Counted from the first letter of the stretch, positions 36,952-45,988 are shown. The stretch: 64,000 bases of DNA from Bifidobacterium tibiigranuli (GCF_009371885.1 NZ_QLZA01000011.1:56867-120866); one strand, 5' to 3'. Notes: generated by a model from the letters alone, not told the origin. Numbers and translations: made by a program.

Positions 36952-37725
36952 ATGATACCGAATATCTTCAATATCCAGCATTTTTCGACGCATGACGGCC
37001 CCGGCATCCGCACGACGATCTTCTTCAAAGGCTGCCCGCTGCGCTGCGCGTGGTGCCATAACCCCGAAAGCCAGTTGTTCACGCCCGAAATCATGGTGGA
37101 CGAGAACGGTGTGCGCGAAGTGGTGGGCCGCGAGTATTCCGTTGATGAGCTGATCGAGGATGTCACCGCGGACGAGATGATCTACGACCAGTCGGGCGGC
37201 GGCGTCACGCTTTCGGGCGGCGAAGTGCTCTCCCAGGATCGCGGCTTCATTCTCGAACTCGTCCGCAGGCTTGCGGATCGGGAGATCAGCATCGGCATCG
37301 ACACCTGCGGCGTGGCCCCCACGCGCATGATCGAAGACATCTGCGATGACGCCGATTTCTTCCTCTACGATCTCAAATTCATCAGCAATGCGCTGCACAA
37401 GCAGCATACGGGCGGCTCGAACCACCTGGTGCTGCGCAATCTCGAAGTGCTTTCGCGCCGCCAGGCCCGCATCGTCCTGCGGCTGATCATGCTGCCGGGC
37501 ATCAACATGGACGAGGACACCATCGAGCGCACCATGCTCTGGCTGCGCACCCACGACATCGCCATCGAGCAGATCGATCTGCTGCCCTACCACACCTATG
37601 GCATGAACAAATACGCCAAACTCGGCCGCGAAGTCGAGTATTTCGAAGTGCCGCAGGAGGATGAGCTCGCGGGCGTCAAAACCCAGATCGAACGCTTCTA
37701 TGACAACGTGACGATAGGAGGATGA
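36952..37725 (+). CDS. Glycyl radical enzyme activase for HypD
   Basis: A radical-SAM enzyme that would abstract a hydrogen from the glycine of HypD (G805) to make the catalytic radical. The cluster motif is GCPLRCAWCHNP, with C28, C32 and C35 coordinating [4Fe-4S]. GGGVTLSGGEVLSQ is the SAM-binding GGE region. At 257 residues it is short: the extra Cys-rich ferredoxin-like insert that I expect after the cluster motif in most non-PFL activases is absent (no further CxxC pattern follows). GGAAGGAGG precedes the ATG. HypD starts 410 bp downstream, and the shared operator lies upstream. Confidence 0.9.
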   Translation: MIPNIFNIQHFSTHDGPGIRTTIFFKGCPLRCAWCHNPESQLFTPEIMVDENGVREVVGREYSVDELIEDVTADEMIYDQSGGGVTLSGGEVLSQDRGFILELVRRLADREISIGIDTCGVAPTRMIEDICDDADFFLYDLKFISNALHKQHTGGSNHLVLRNLEVLSRRQARIVLRLIMLPGINMDEDTIERTMLWLRTHDIAIEQIDLLPYHTYGMNKYAKLGREVEYFEVPQEDELAGVKTQIERFYDNVTIGG

Positions 37726-37730
37726 GCCAT

Positions 37731-37814
37731 ATGCGCACAGCACCATTCGCCCGCAACCGCTCCAAAGGCCATCCGGGTGCCCGAAGCGGCGCGGAGACCA
37801 TCAGCAGACGCTGA
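37731..37814 (+). CDS. Possible 27-residue ORF after the activase gene
   Basis: A basic peptide frame beginning MRTAPFARNRSKGHPG and ending ETISRR. Its ATG follows GGAGGATGAGCCAT, which overlaps the activase stop codon, a layout that favours translational coupling. It resembles no protein I know. It could be a small protein, a leader peptide for hypD, or chance. Confidence 0.3.
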   Translation: MRTAPFARNRSKGHPGARSGAETISRR

Positions 37815-37889
37815 GATTCTCTTCTTTGCGCAGGCGCGCTGCTCGCCGCCTGCACATATCAATCGCTCGGTCAGTCGCAAAAGTTTCTA

Positions 37890-37935
37890 TTGACTTTTGA
37901 CTTTCACTGACCTCTGCATACGTTTCCTTTATATT
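37890..37935 (+). promoter_or_regulatory. Possible internal promoter for hypD
   Basis: Two overlapping TTGACT hexamers (37890-37895 and 37897-37902) precede TACGTT (37919-37924, 16 bp spacing) and TATATT (37930-37935). The 320-bp gap before hypD is otherwise without a gene. hypD may therefore have its own promoter besides read-through from the activase gene. Confidence 0.3.
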
Positions 37936-38135
37936 GGAAAACCGTGGCAGCTGACCGTACGAGGCTTCGTTCCCATACGTGACATGTGCAATATCGACAG
38001 CGCAGCATCACCGGTATGTCGTTAGCACCGCTATCGCCACTGCCACCGCACTTCATAATGTTCCAGCGTTTTCCATCAACCAATCGCCACCACGCACCAC
38101 ATCGCAACCATAGAAACCAACCAAACGAGGCAATC

Positions 38136-40625
38136 ATGACCGCTACGCAAACAGCACCAGCACCATTCATCGCAACCAGAAAACCCAAGGAATCCAGCGC
38201 CGCATCCGACACAACATCCAGCATGGAACCCAGCGAATCCGGCCGCTACGAGCGCGGCTCGACCCCGCGCACCAAACGATTGCGGCAGCTGAGCGAATCC
38301 ACGCATCCCTCGATCTCGCTGGAACGCGCGCTTATCGAAACTGAGGTCTACCAGCGCTACGAGGGCAAGGTTCCCGCGCCCGTCCTACGCGGGATGTTCT
38401 TCAAAACCCTGATGCAGCGGCGCACCTTGTATTTGGGCGACGACGAGCTGATCGTCGGTGAGAAGGGCGTCGGCCCGCAGTCCGCGCCGACTTTCCCCGA
38501 GCTGTGCTGCCACACCCTGACCGATTTCGACAATATGAACAATCGCGAGCACGTTTCGTTCTCCGTCACCGAGCAGGACAGGGAGACGCAGCGCGACATC
38601 ATCATCCCGTTCTGGTACGAGCGCGCGACCATGACGAAGATGCTCGCGAAGCTGCCCGAGCAGTGGCATCTGCTGTTCGACGGCGGCATGTTCACCGAAT
38701 TCATGGCGCAGCGCGGTCCGGGCCACACCGTGGCCGACGGCAAGATCTATGGCAAGGGCTATCTGGACTTCATCGATGACATCGACGCGCGCTTAAGCCA
38801 GCTCGATTTCAACAGCGATATGCAGGCCGGCGCCAAACGCGACGAACTCGAAGGCATGCGCCTGGTATGCGAAGGCATGCTGATTCTGGGCCAGCGCTAC
38901 GCCGAACTGGCGCGCAGCACGGCCGCCGAATGCGCCGACGCCGACCCGAAACGTGCGGCCGAACTACTCGACATCGCGGCGGTGTGCGACGTGGTCCCCG
39001 CCCACGCGCCGCGCACTTTCCGCCAGGCGCTGCAGATGTACTGGTTCACGCATGTGGGCGTCACCAGCGAGATGAACAACTGGGACTCCTACTCCCCCGG
39101 CAAGCTCGACCAGCATCTCGAACCGTTCTACAAGGCCGAAATCGCCAACGGCTCGCTCACCCGCGACGCCGCGCAGGAGCTGCTGGAATGCCTGTGGGTG
39201 AAGTTCAACAACCAGCCTGCACCGCCGAAGGTCGGCATCACGCTCAAGGAATCCGCGACCTACACCGATTTCTGCAATATCAACACCGGCGCGCTGCGAC
39301 CCGACGGCACCAGCGGCGTATCGGAGGTCAGCTACCTGATTCTCGATACTATGGACGAGATGAAGCTGCTGCAGCCCAGCTCCAACGTGCAGATATCGCG
39401 CAAAAGCCCCGAGCACTTCCTGCACAAGGCCTGCGAGGTCTCGCGCAAGGGCTGGGGCCAGCCGGCGTTCTACAATTCCGAGGCCCTCATCCAGGAGCTG
39501 CTCACTATGGGCAAGTCGCTGGAAGACGCCCGCGAATCCGGCATCGCCTCGGGCTGTGTGGAAACGGGAACCGCAGGCAAGGAAGCCTACGTGCTCACCG
39601 GCTATCTCAACGTGCCGAAGGCGCTGGAGCTGGTCATGACGCGCGGATACGACCATTACAGCGGCAAGAAGATCGGCATCGATGTGGGCGACCCGCGCGA
39701 CTTCAGCGATTACCAGCAGCTCTATGACGCCTTCGAGCGCGAGCTGCGCTATGTGGTCGACGTCAAGGTGGCCGGCAACAACCTGATCGAGCGGCTGTTC
39801 ATGGACACGATGCCCGTCCCGCTGCTGTCCGTGATCACCGACGACTGCATCGCTTCGGCGAAGGACTACAACTGCGGCGGCGCGCGCTACAACACCAGCT
39901 ACATCCAATGCGTCGGCATCGCGACCGTCACCGACTCCTTGGCGGTGTTCAAAAAGCAGGTGTTCGATAGCGGCGCGGCGACCATGTCCCAGGTGATTGA
40001 CGCCTGCGAGGCCGACTTCGACGGCTACGACGAGCTGCATGAGCTGGCGTTCAACCAGACGCCGAAATACGGCAACGATGACGAATATGCGGACGATATT
40101 CTGCGCAGCGTGGACCGCAGTCTACAGAGCATCGTAGCCGGGCGGCCCACGCCGAAGGGCTCCAAGACGATTGTCGAATTCCTGCCCACGACCTGCCACG
40201 TGTACTTCGGCCAGACGATGATCGCCTCGCCGAACGGCCGCCACGCCGGCATTCCACTCCCTGACGGTATCTCGCCCGAAAAGGGTGCCGACCGCCGGGG
40301 CCCGACCGCAGTGATCCGATCGGCCGCGAAGCTCAATCAGCTCAAAACCGGCGGCGCGCTACTCAATCAGAAGTTCACGCCTTCAGTGGCAGCTGGCAAG
40401 AAAGGCATTCTGGGCATGTCCGCGCTGATTCGCACCTACTTCGCCATGGACGGTCACCATTTGCAGTTCAACGTGATCGACCGCGCCACGCTGCTCGACG
40501 CCCAGCTGCATCCGGAGGACTACACGGATCTCATCGTGCGCGTGGCCGGCTACAGCGACTATTTCAACAACCTTGACAAGGCCCTGCAGGATGAGATCAT
40601 CGCCCGCACCGAGCAGGAGTTGTAG
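38136..40625 (+). CDS. hypD: trans-4-hydroxy-L-proline dehydratase, glycyl radical enzyme
   Basis: HypD removes water from trans-4-hydroxy-L-proline to give (S)-1-pyrroline-5-carboxylate, in the cytosol and only without oxygen. The 829-residue protein has both glycyl-radical signatures: the thiyl cysteine in GIASGCVETGTAGKEAY (C474, with E476) and the glycine loop RVAGYSDYF (G805). The GCVETG...KEAY context is what I recall of Clostridioides difficile HypD, and both residues sit 40 positions later than C434 and G765 there. The shift reflects a Ser/Thr/Ala-rich N-terminal extension of about 40-60 residues. AACGAGGC precedes the ATG at 38136. A perfect 14-bp hairpin follows the gene. Confidence 0.9.
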   Translation: MTATQTAPAPFIATRKPKESSAASDTTSSMEPSESGRYERGSTPRTKRLRQLSESTHPSISLERALIETEVYQRYEGKVPAPVLRGMFFKTLMQRRTLYLGDDELIVGEKGVGPQSAPTFPELCCHTLTDFDNMNNREHVSFSVTEQDRETQRDIIIPFWYERATMTKMLAKLPEQWHLLFDGGMFTEFMAQRGPGHTVADGKIYGKGYLDFIDDIDARLSQLDFNSDMQAGAKRDELEGMRLVCEGMLILGQRYAELARSTAAECADADPKRAAELLDIAAVCDVVPAHAPRTFRQALQMYWFTHVGVTSEMNNWDSYSPGKLDQHLEPFYKAEIANGSLTRDAAQELLECLWVKFNNQPAPPKVGITLKESATYTDFCNINTGALRPDGTSGVSEVSYLILDTMDEMKLLQPSSNVQISRKSPEHFLHKACEVSRKGWGQPAFYNSEALIQELLTMGKSLEDARESGIASGCVETGTAGKEAYVLTGYLNVPKALELVMTRGYDHYSGKKIGIDVGDPRDFSDYQQLYDAFERELRYVVDVKVAGNNLIERLFMDTMPVPLLSVITDDCIASAKDYNCGGARYNTSYIQCVGIATVTDSLAVFKKQVFDSGAATMSQVIDACEADFDGYDELHELAFNQTPKYGNDDEYADDILRSVDRSLQSIVAGRPTPKGSKTIVEFLPTTCHVYFGQTMIASPNGRHAGIPLPDGISPEKGADRRGPTAVIRSAAKLNQLKTGGALLNQKFTPSVAAGKKGILGMSALIRTYFAMDGHHLQFNVIDRATLLDAQLHPEDYTDLIVRVAGYSDYFNNLDKALQDEIIARTEQEL

Positions 40626-40678
40626 GGCTAGAACTGGGACCATAGGAGCGGCACTGACTTGCGCCGCGAATGACAAAC

Positions 40679-40716
40679 GTGGGTTTGCTCGCTCTTCATT
40701 GCGCGAGCAAACCCAC
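40679..40716 (+). terminator. Hairpin after hypD
   Basis: GTGGGTTTGCTCGC (40679-40692) pairs perfectly with GCGAGCAAACCCAC (40703-40716), 54 bp after the hypD stop. No long T-run follows, so it may be a bidirectional barrier between hypD and the convergent racemase gene. The rest of 40626-40925 has no gene. Confidence 0.55.
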
Positions 40717-40925
40717 AAATCCACGCGGGTCATAGGTCAAAAGGAAAAAGTTAAGAAAATCCCCGGGGTTTCATGATGTTTCGCATGAGTGACTTACCGA
40801 GGCATTACTAGCAGTATAGCCACATGTCACAGGAAAGTCAGTCTCGCTCCGCACAGGTTTGCAATAAGGGCTGGTGCCATATCCGGGAAACTCCACGCTC
40901 AGCTACACTGTCGAAACCCGACCGT

Positions 40926-42104
40926 CTACACCAGGAAGCCTTCGGGGTAGATGTCGTCCTCGTCGAGGACGTAGGTGCTGACGCCGGTGGTGTAGGCCTT
41001 GCCGGTGATGCGCGGGATGACCGCGTCGTATTGGGCGACTGCGGTGCGCCTGACCGGCTCGCCGAGGAAGGTCGAGCCGGTGATTGAGGAGAACACGCCG
41101 CGTTCACCGAAGTCGATGGCACCGGAGTCCACAAGCGTGGCCAGTTTGGCGCTGGTTCCCGTGCCGCAGGGCGAACGATCAACCTGCAGCTCGCCGAACA
41201 CCACGCCGTTGCGGTAATAGTGCTGCTTGTTGGGCGAAACGCTGCCGAACTCGACCAGGTCGACGCCGGAGATATCAACCAGCGGATGCTTCACCTCGCA
41301 TTGCTCGCGTGCTGCAGCCAGAATCGCCATGCCCAGGTCCGCCACTTTGCGCGAGTTCGCCAGCGTGATGTCCAAGCCCAAGGCGTCCGCGTCGACCAGC
41401 GCGAAGAAGTTCCCACCGAAGGCGATGGTCGTCCTGACCTCTGGCACGCCGGGCACGTCAAGTTCCAGGGTCACATCGCGCAGCGCCACGAAGGAGGGCA
41501 CGTTGGTCAGCGTCGCTCCAGTCACCTTGCCTTCGTGCACATGCACGCAGACGGTCACCAGCCCGGCCGGCGTATCGAGGCGCACGTCGATGTCGTCGTT
41601 GCGAATCTCGGCGAACGAGTCGTATTTGCCAGTAACAAGACCGGATTCGACGGCGAAGGTGCCCACGCCTATCGACCCGTGGCCGCACATATTCGAGAAG
41701 CCCTCGCTGTGCGAATACACGACGCCCAGATCGGCGTCCGGGCGTGTCGGCGGGAAGAGGAAAGCGCCGAACATATCGCGATGCCCGCGCGGCTCAAGCA
41801 TGAGCAGCCGGCGAATCGAATCGCACTGCTCTTCGAGGCGGTTCCTCACGGCGATGGCGTTCAGCTCGTGCAGCTCTGGCAGCCCGCCCACGACGATGCG
41901 CGTCGGCTCGCCCTGCGTATGCGATTCGACTGTGACGATGCGCGGCCGCCCGGCGAGCGACTTGCTCCCAAGCAGAGAGCGGGCCGCAGACCCCGTCGCG
42001 TTATAAAACGAGCCGCGCTGAGCCGCTGCCACGGATTGCGCAGATGAAACTGGCGAAGCGGGTAAAACAGATGAAACAGATGGAATGGTGCTTGTTGTCG
42101 TCAT
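40926..42104 (-). CDS. Proline racemase / hydroxyproline epimerase family enzyme
   Basis: A PLP-independent racemase that moves the alpha proton with two cysteines: C140 in GFSNMCGHGSIG and C313 in DRSPCGTGTSAK. In this locus the expected job is L-proline to D-proline, the PrdF role; hydroxyproline 2-epimerase is the alternative, since sequence motifs alone do not separate them. The 392-residue product carries an N-terminal Ser/Ala/Thr-rich extension of about 50 residues before RPRIVTVESHTQGEP, where the family normally starts. GAGGAGGAG lies just before the ATG, so the extension is probably translated. It is 150 bp downstream of the TetR gene on the same strand. Confidence 0.88.
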   Translation of the reverse strand: MTTTSTIPSVSSVLPASPVSSAQSVAAAQRGSFYNATGSAARSLLGSKSLAGRPRIVTVESHTQGEPTRIVVGGLPELHELNAIAVRNRLEEQCDSIRRLLMLEPRGHRDMFGAFLFPPTRPDADLGVVYSHSEGFSNMCGHGSIGVGTFAVESGLVTGKYDSFAEIRNDDIDVRLDTPAGLVTVCVHVHEGKVTGATLTNVPSFVALRDVTLELDVPGVPEVRTTIAFGGNFFALVDADALGLDITLANSRKVADLGMAILAAAREQCEVKHPLVDISGVDLVEFGSVSPNKQHYYRNGVVFGELQVDRSPCGTGTSAKLATLVDSGAIDFGERGVFSSITGSTFLGEPVRRTAVAQYDAVIPRITGKAYTTGVSTYVLDEDDIYPEGFLV

Positions 42105-42254
42105 GGCTCCTCCTCAGGATGCCTCGGATGCCGGTTGCGCGCACCGCCAACCAACCAGAACCAAGCAAGTCCCAAACAAGGCCAGGCAAAGTAAGCAAGC
42201 GGGTGGCGGCGTCCAGGCACTCCATCCCGCAGCGAGGAGAAAGAGCGTCCGGAT

Positions 42255-42833
42255 TTACGGCTGTATCACAAATAGGTCGAGCACCCGGGCCACGATTCTG
42301 GTGGGTTCCCCGACAAGAGGCTGGGCGCCTTGGTACAGGCACCAGTCATAGAGCATGGAGCGTTCGGCCATCGCATAGAAGCGGACGATGTCGTGCACGG
42401 AGGTCGCGCGGGTTATCTCGCCCTTGTCCTGCCCTTCCGCCACGAGCTTGCGGTGGATGGCGAAGTAGTACCGCTCCTGATCCATCAGCGACCGGTCGCC
42501 GCGCGGGTTGAGCTGCGAGGCGAGCTGGGCCCGCAGCAGATCAACGGGCACGTTCTGCTCGATGAAGGTGAACAGCTGCACATTCAGCGTCTTGATCTGC
42601 TCCACGATGCTGATATCCGGCGACAGCTTCGTTTCGAGTTCGCGGTACTTGTCGTCAAGCACGTCGCTCAATGTGCCTAGCAGCATCGCCTTGCCCTGAA
42701 AATGATGGTAGAACGTTCCTTTTGCTATGCCCGCGCGTTCGATAATCTCATCCACCGTGGTTTTTTCGAAGCCCTTGGCCCGAAATAGCTCCCACGAGGC
42801 GTGGATGATATCCGCTCTTGCATCGCGCTGCAT
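42255..42833 (-). CDS. TetR family regulator in the proline reductase locus
   Basis: A 192-residue TetR-type protein: helix-turn-helix TTVDEIIERAGIAKGTFYHHF at residues about 25-45, then a helical sensor domain. It lies between prdB and the racemase gene, all on the minus strand. In clostridia the locus is controlled by PrdR, a sigma-54 activator, so TetR control would be a different scheme. It is the best candidate to bind the AGAACGCATTCTAGAA sites before the activase gene and prdC. Ligand unknown, perhaps proline or hydroxyproline. The 250-bp gap upstream (42834-43084) shows only a CCATTCG/CGAATGG inverted pair. Confidence 0.88.
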   Translation of the reverse strand: MQRDARADIIHASWELFRAKGFEKTTVDEIIERAGIAKGTFYHHFQGKAMLLGTLSDVLDDKYRELETKLSPDISIVEQIKTLNVQLFTFIEQNVPVDLLRAQLASQLNPRGDRSLMDQERYYFAIHRKLVAEGQDKGEITRATSVHDIVRFYAMAERSMLYDWCLYQGAQPLVGEPTRIVARVLDLFVIQP

Positions 42834-43084
42834 ACATGGCTCCCACCATTCGACATAAGTCCTTAAGCACTATAGCTCAGAAGGCGAATGGCGGAAGTTA
42901 CCATATCCTGCCGCGCTGTGGCATCATCCAAGATTGGCGAGGCTGGCGCGACTAGCGGGACCACTGGCAGCAAGCCGCTGACAGCGACTAACGAGGGCTG
43001 GCGGCGGGGCTGGCTCTGCAGCGCAGCCCTGATCGCGGCCTCGTCGACGGCGTATGGAAGAGAGCAACCTCACACATTGCTATT

Positions 43085-43813
43085 TCACACATTGTGGCGG
43101 TACTCGTACGGCAGCATCTTCAGCTGCCCGAAGTGGTCGAAGCTCTCGACGGCGTCAAGCGTGTCCCTGAGGATGCCGGTCTGCATCTCCTTGTTGTTCG
43201 GCTCGCCGGCGTTCGACCCGATTGGCACATGCGGGGCAGTGATGCGCGGCGCGCCCTGCTGCCGGGCGATCGGTGGAAGCGCGGCGATGAGGCAGGTGCT
43301 CATGCCCTGTGCCTCGCAGGCCCGCAGCACGATGGTCGCGGAGCGGTGGCATGTCCCACAGCCTCCGGTGGCGAGCACAATGTCTGCGCCCTCTGCCTTC
43401 AGCCGCTTGGCAATCTCCGGGCCGGTTTCGTTGCGGAACTTATCGACATTGCCGCCGCCGCCCATGAATCCGAAGAAGGTATCGACCAGGCCGCCGATAA
43501 CGCCTTCGTCGCGCAGCTCGCGCAAGCGGTCGATGGGCAGCATGGCGTTAACGTCCTTGTTGATGTCCGAGTTGTCGAAGCCGCCGTGGGTGACCATCAG
43601 CTCGTCGCTCGGCGTATCGCTCGGTATTTCGCGGAAAGTGTAATCGCCGGCCGTGTTGAACGGCGTCTGCGTCTTCTTGTGGATGCCGCCGGAGGTGATA
43701 AAGGCGACGGTGCACTCGCTGAGCGGCTTAGTGATCGGCGTCCAGACGGGCGCGGGCGTAATGGGCACGAAGATCTCTGATCGAAGCCCGGGTGCGGTTG
43801 TCAGTGTTGGCAT
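43085..43813 (-). CDS. prdB: D-proline reductase subunit PrdB, cysteine form
   Basis: PrdB is the catalytic 26-kDa subunit of D-proline reductase, which cleaves the ring of D-proline to 5-aminovalerate together with pyruvoyl-PrdA. The 242 residues match the family over the whole length: LRSEIFVPITPAPVWTP, VTHGGFDNSDINKD, GFMGGGGNVDKF, then LATGGCGTCHRSA. In Clostridium sticklandii the residue at this site is selenocysteine (U152); here codon 152 is TGT, Cys (43358-43360). No in-frame TGA is present. AAGGAG precedes the ATG. It follows the small gene at 43940-44128 in the prdC-prdA-small-prdB series. Confidence 0.93.
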   Translation of the reverse strand: MPTLTTAPGLRSEIFVPITPAPVWTPITKPLSECTVAFITSGGIHKKTQTPFNTAGDYTFREIPSDTPSDELMVTHGGFDNSDINKDVNAMLPIDRLRELRDEGVIGGLVDTFFGFMGGGGNVDKFRNETGPEIAKRLKAEGADIVLATGGCGTCHRSATIVLRACEAQGMSTCLIAALPPIARQQGAPRITAPHVPIGSNAGEPNNKEMQTGILRDTLDAVESFDHFGQLKMLPYEYRHNV

Positions 43814-43939
43814 GATGCACTCCTTACTAATTGATAGACGATTGATTGACGAAATTGATGTGGATTGGGCTGTCGGACATTGGCGGGCATTGCAAATGCC
43901 GTGTTGCGGACTGTAGTACAGCCAGCAAAACAGCCCGCA

Positions 43940-44128
43940 TTACAGCACATTGACGTAGCTGAGGTAGAACTCGCATTCCTGCCCCAGCGCCAGCGGCTTG
44001 TCGGTGTAGATGCTGCGCAGAGGAAGGGAAAGCACGCCCATGCGGCCATTGACGCCGATGCGCACGCCGACCTCGGTTATCTCCTTGATGACGCCGTGCA
44101 GCAGCACGGGTCGCAGCTCGATGTTCAT
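43940..44128 (-). CDS. Small protein between prdA and prdB (CBO2463/CBO2479-type)
   Basis: A 62-residue protein starting MNIELRPVLLHGVIKEI and ending ECEFYLSYVNVL, predicted as a small beta barrel. Clostridial proline reductase loci carry a similar small gene in the same position between prdA and prdB; I recall it as the CBO2463/CBO2479 domain. Its role is not known. AAGGAGG lies just before the ATG. Spacing to prdA is 75 bp and to prdB 126 bp. Confidence 0.75.
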   Translation of the reverse strand: MNIELRPVLLHGVIKEITEVGVRIGVNGRMGVLSLPLRSIYTDKPLALGQECEFYLSYVNVL

Positions 44129-44203
44129 GCTGGCCTTCCTCCTTGGTGGTTAGTGGTCGATATCGAACAGTGCAAGAAATGACGAGCAGCCGCTCAGACC
44201 AGT

Positions 44204-45988
44204 TCAGACCAACGCCTGATTGGCCTCGATTACGCTCTCGTCCCACTTGCGTTCCGGCGCGGCGATGGGGATGCCAGCCATCTTGGTCTTGAGCATGAGA
44301 ATCGCGCGTTCGGCATCATCCTCGGTGAGCGTGTTGTCGGCGAGGATCTCGTTCTCAAAGCCGTCCGGGTCCTTGTTCAGCTCGATCATGGCATCCATGT
44401 ATTGGTTGCCCACGACGAGCTGGCCTTGGTAGGCCGCGAAGGTGACTCCTACGACCGGCACGCCGCGCGAGCCGATGGCCGCGATGTTCTCCGAGAAGTC
44501 GATGTGATTGTTGCCGAAGCCCTCGGTGGTGATGATTGCGCCGTCGACCTCCATCGCCTCGATCAGCGAGCCGAGACGGCCCGAGACGAAGCTCTTCTCG
44601 TCGTTGACCTGCGGGGAGCCGATGAAGACCACGCCGGTCAAGTCCACCTCCTCGTCGGCCTGCAGCGCCTCGACCAGCGGTTCGCGGAAGAAGTGCCGCG
44701 TGATCTCCTTGGTGGCCGGCCCAATGCAGGCGAGCGCGTGAATGCCGCCGTCGAGCACTTCGTTGGGGCTGAGCACGACCGGCACATTGCCCATGTCGAC
44801 GTTCTTCTCGCCACCCTGCACGCCGCACGGCTCGGTGGGGACGAGCAGGTTGTCGTGCATCGCGCCCTGGCCCATGATCTCCTTGACCAGCACCACACGC
44901 GGCCGGTCCTTGCGGCGCACGTCCTTGAAGGTCTCCTGCGCGACCGGAGTCTGTGCAGAGAGGTCCTTGATCTGCTCGCGGATGGCGTGCACGATGGCAT
45001 CGCATGCGCTGTGCGCGGCGAAGGGGCCGCGGCGCTCCATGCCGGTGCCCTGCTCGATCTGCACGTCCACGCGAATCATGATGTCGCTCTCATCCGGGCA
45101 GCCGGGGCGCCCGTAGCGAATCTTCTCGTCCAGGAAGCCTTCACAGGAGCCGAATTCATGAATCTGCACGCCGGCCTCGTCCATGCCGGTGAGCACGAAG
45201 ACCGCGCCGGAAAGCACGTTGGTGATGCCTTCGCCGAGTGAGCCTTCGGCCTTGGCGGCGATGGGAATCACATCCATAATCGTGTTGGAATACACATGGC
45301 GATCTTCGGGCGCGATCACGTCCATCGTGACTTTTTTGACCAGCGGATCGGCCTGTTCGGCGGCCTCGATCAGCGCGCCGTCGATGCTCAGCACACCGTC
45401 AGCGTAGGAGGTCGTCTGCCCGATGACGACGCTGGAAACGGGGTAGTCCTTCTTGACCAGCGTGCGCATGACGCGCTCTTCGGGGGCGGGTTCGGGTTCG
45501 GTGTCTGGCCCGGCTGCCGCAGCAGGTGCAAAGTTTGCGGGTATGCCTGACCCAGCCGGGCCAGCCGGGAAGACGAGATCAAGCCCTTCGGCCTTGTCGA
45601 GATGCAGATGGATATAGCCGTTCGGCGCATCGGTTGAGGCATCGGCAGAGGCGGCGGGTGCAGCAGAAACCACCGGAGCAGCGGCACTGGCCTCAGCCAG
45701 CGACTCCGCCGTTCCCGGCTCGCTCGCAGATTCCACAGCGCCGCCTTCCACCAAATCAGCGGTCAACTGCGTCAACGCCTCGCCGTCGGACTTGAGCGTG
45801 CCGCCCAACGCCTGGCCGATGGTGAGACCGTCATCGTTCAGGGTCATAAGATTCGATTCGACCATATCGTCGAAAATCGTCGGATCCTCGAAATCCTGCG
45901 CGCTCAGGACAGTTCCTGCCGGGCGTCGGCAGCACAGCACCGCCGGATCGGCCATATGGACCTCAAGCTCGTTGAGTGAGAGTGACAT
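44204..45988 (-). CDS. prdA: D-proline reductase proprotein PrdA
   Basis: PrdA is a proprotein that is cleaved at an internal cysteine; the new N-terminal Cys becomes the pyruvoyl group that binds D-proline. The 594 residues align with the family throughout, including HALACIGPATKE, where C421 (codon 44726-44728) sits close to the processed Cys426 of C. sticklandii. The preceding residue is Ala here, whereas the clostridial site is Thr-Cys as I recall it. Downstream blocks GSPQVNDEKSFVS and GAIITTEGFGNNHIDF belong to the pyruvoyl part. An Ala/Ser/Pro-rich stretch (about residues 85-170) is looser than expected. AAAGGAAGAG precedes the ATG. Confidence 0.92.
   Translation of the reverse strand: MSLSLNELEVHMADPAVLCCRRPAGTVLSAQDFEDPTIFDDMVESNLMTLNDDGLTIGQALGGTLKSDGEALTQLTADLVEGGAVESASEPGTAESLAEASAAAPVVSAAPAASADASTDAPNGYIHLHLDKAEGLDLVFPAGPAGSGIPANFAPAAAAGPDTEPEPAPEERVMRTLVKKDYPVSSVVIGQTTSYADGVLSIDGALIEAAEQADPLVKKVTMDVIAPEDRHVYSNTIMDVIPIAAKAEGSLGEGITNVLSGAVFVLTGMDEAGVQIHEFGSCEGFLDEKIRYGRPGCPDESDIMIRVDVQIEQGTGMERRGPFAAHSACDAIVHAIREQIKDLSAQTPVAQETFKDVRRKDRPRVVLVKEIMGQGAMHDNLLVPTEPCGVQGGEKNVDMGNVPVVLSPNEVLDGGIHALACIGPATKEITRHFFREPLVEALQADEEVDLTGVVFIGSPQVNDEKSFVSGRLGSLIEAMEVDGAIITTEGFGNNHIDFSENIAAIGSRGVPVVGVTFAAYQGQLVVGNQYMDAMIELNKDPDGFENEILADNTLTEDDAERAILMLKTKMAGIPIAAPERKWDESVIEANQALV

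Noticed and set aside
42888..43643. 251-codon frame opposite prdB
   Set aside because: prdB matches its family along the full length on the minus strand; this frame is Ser/Ala-rich noise.
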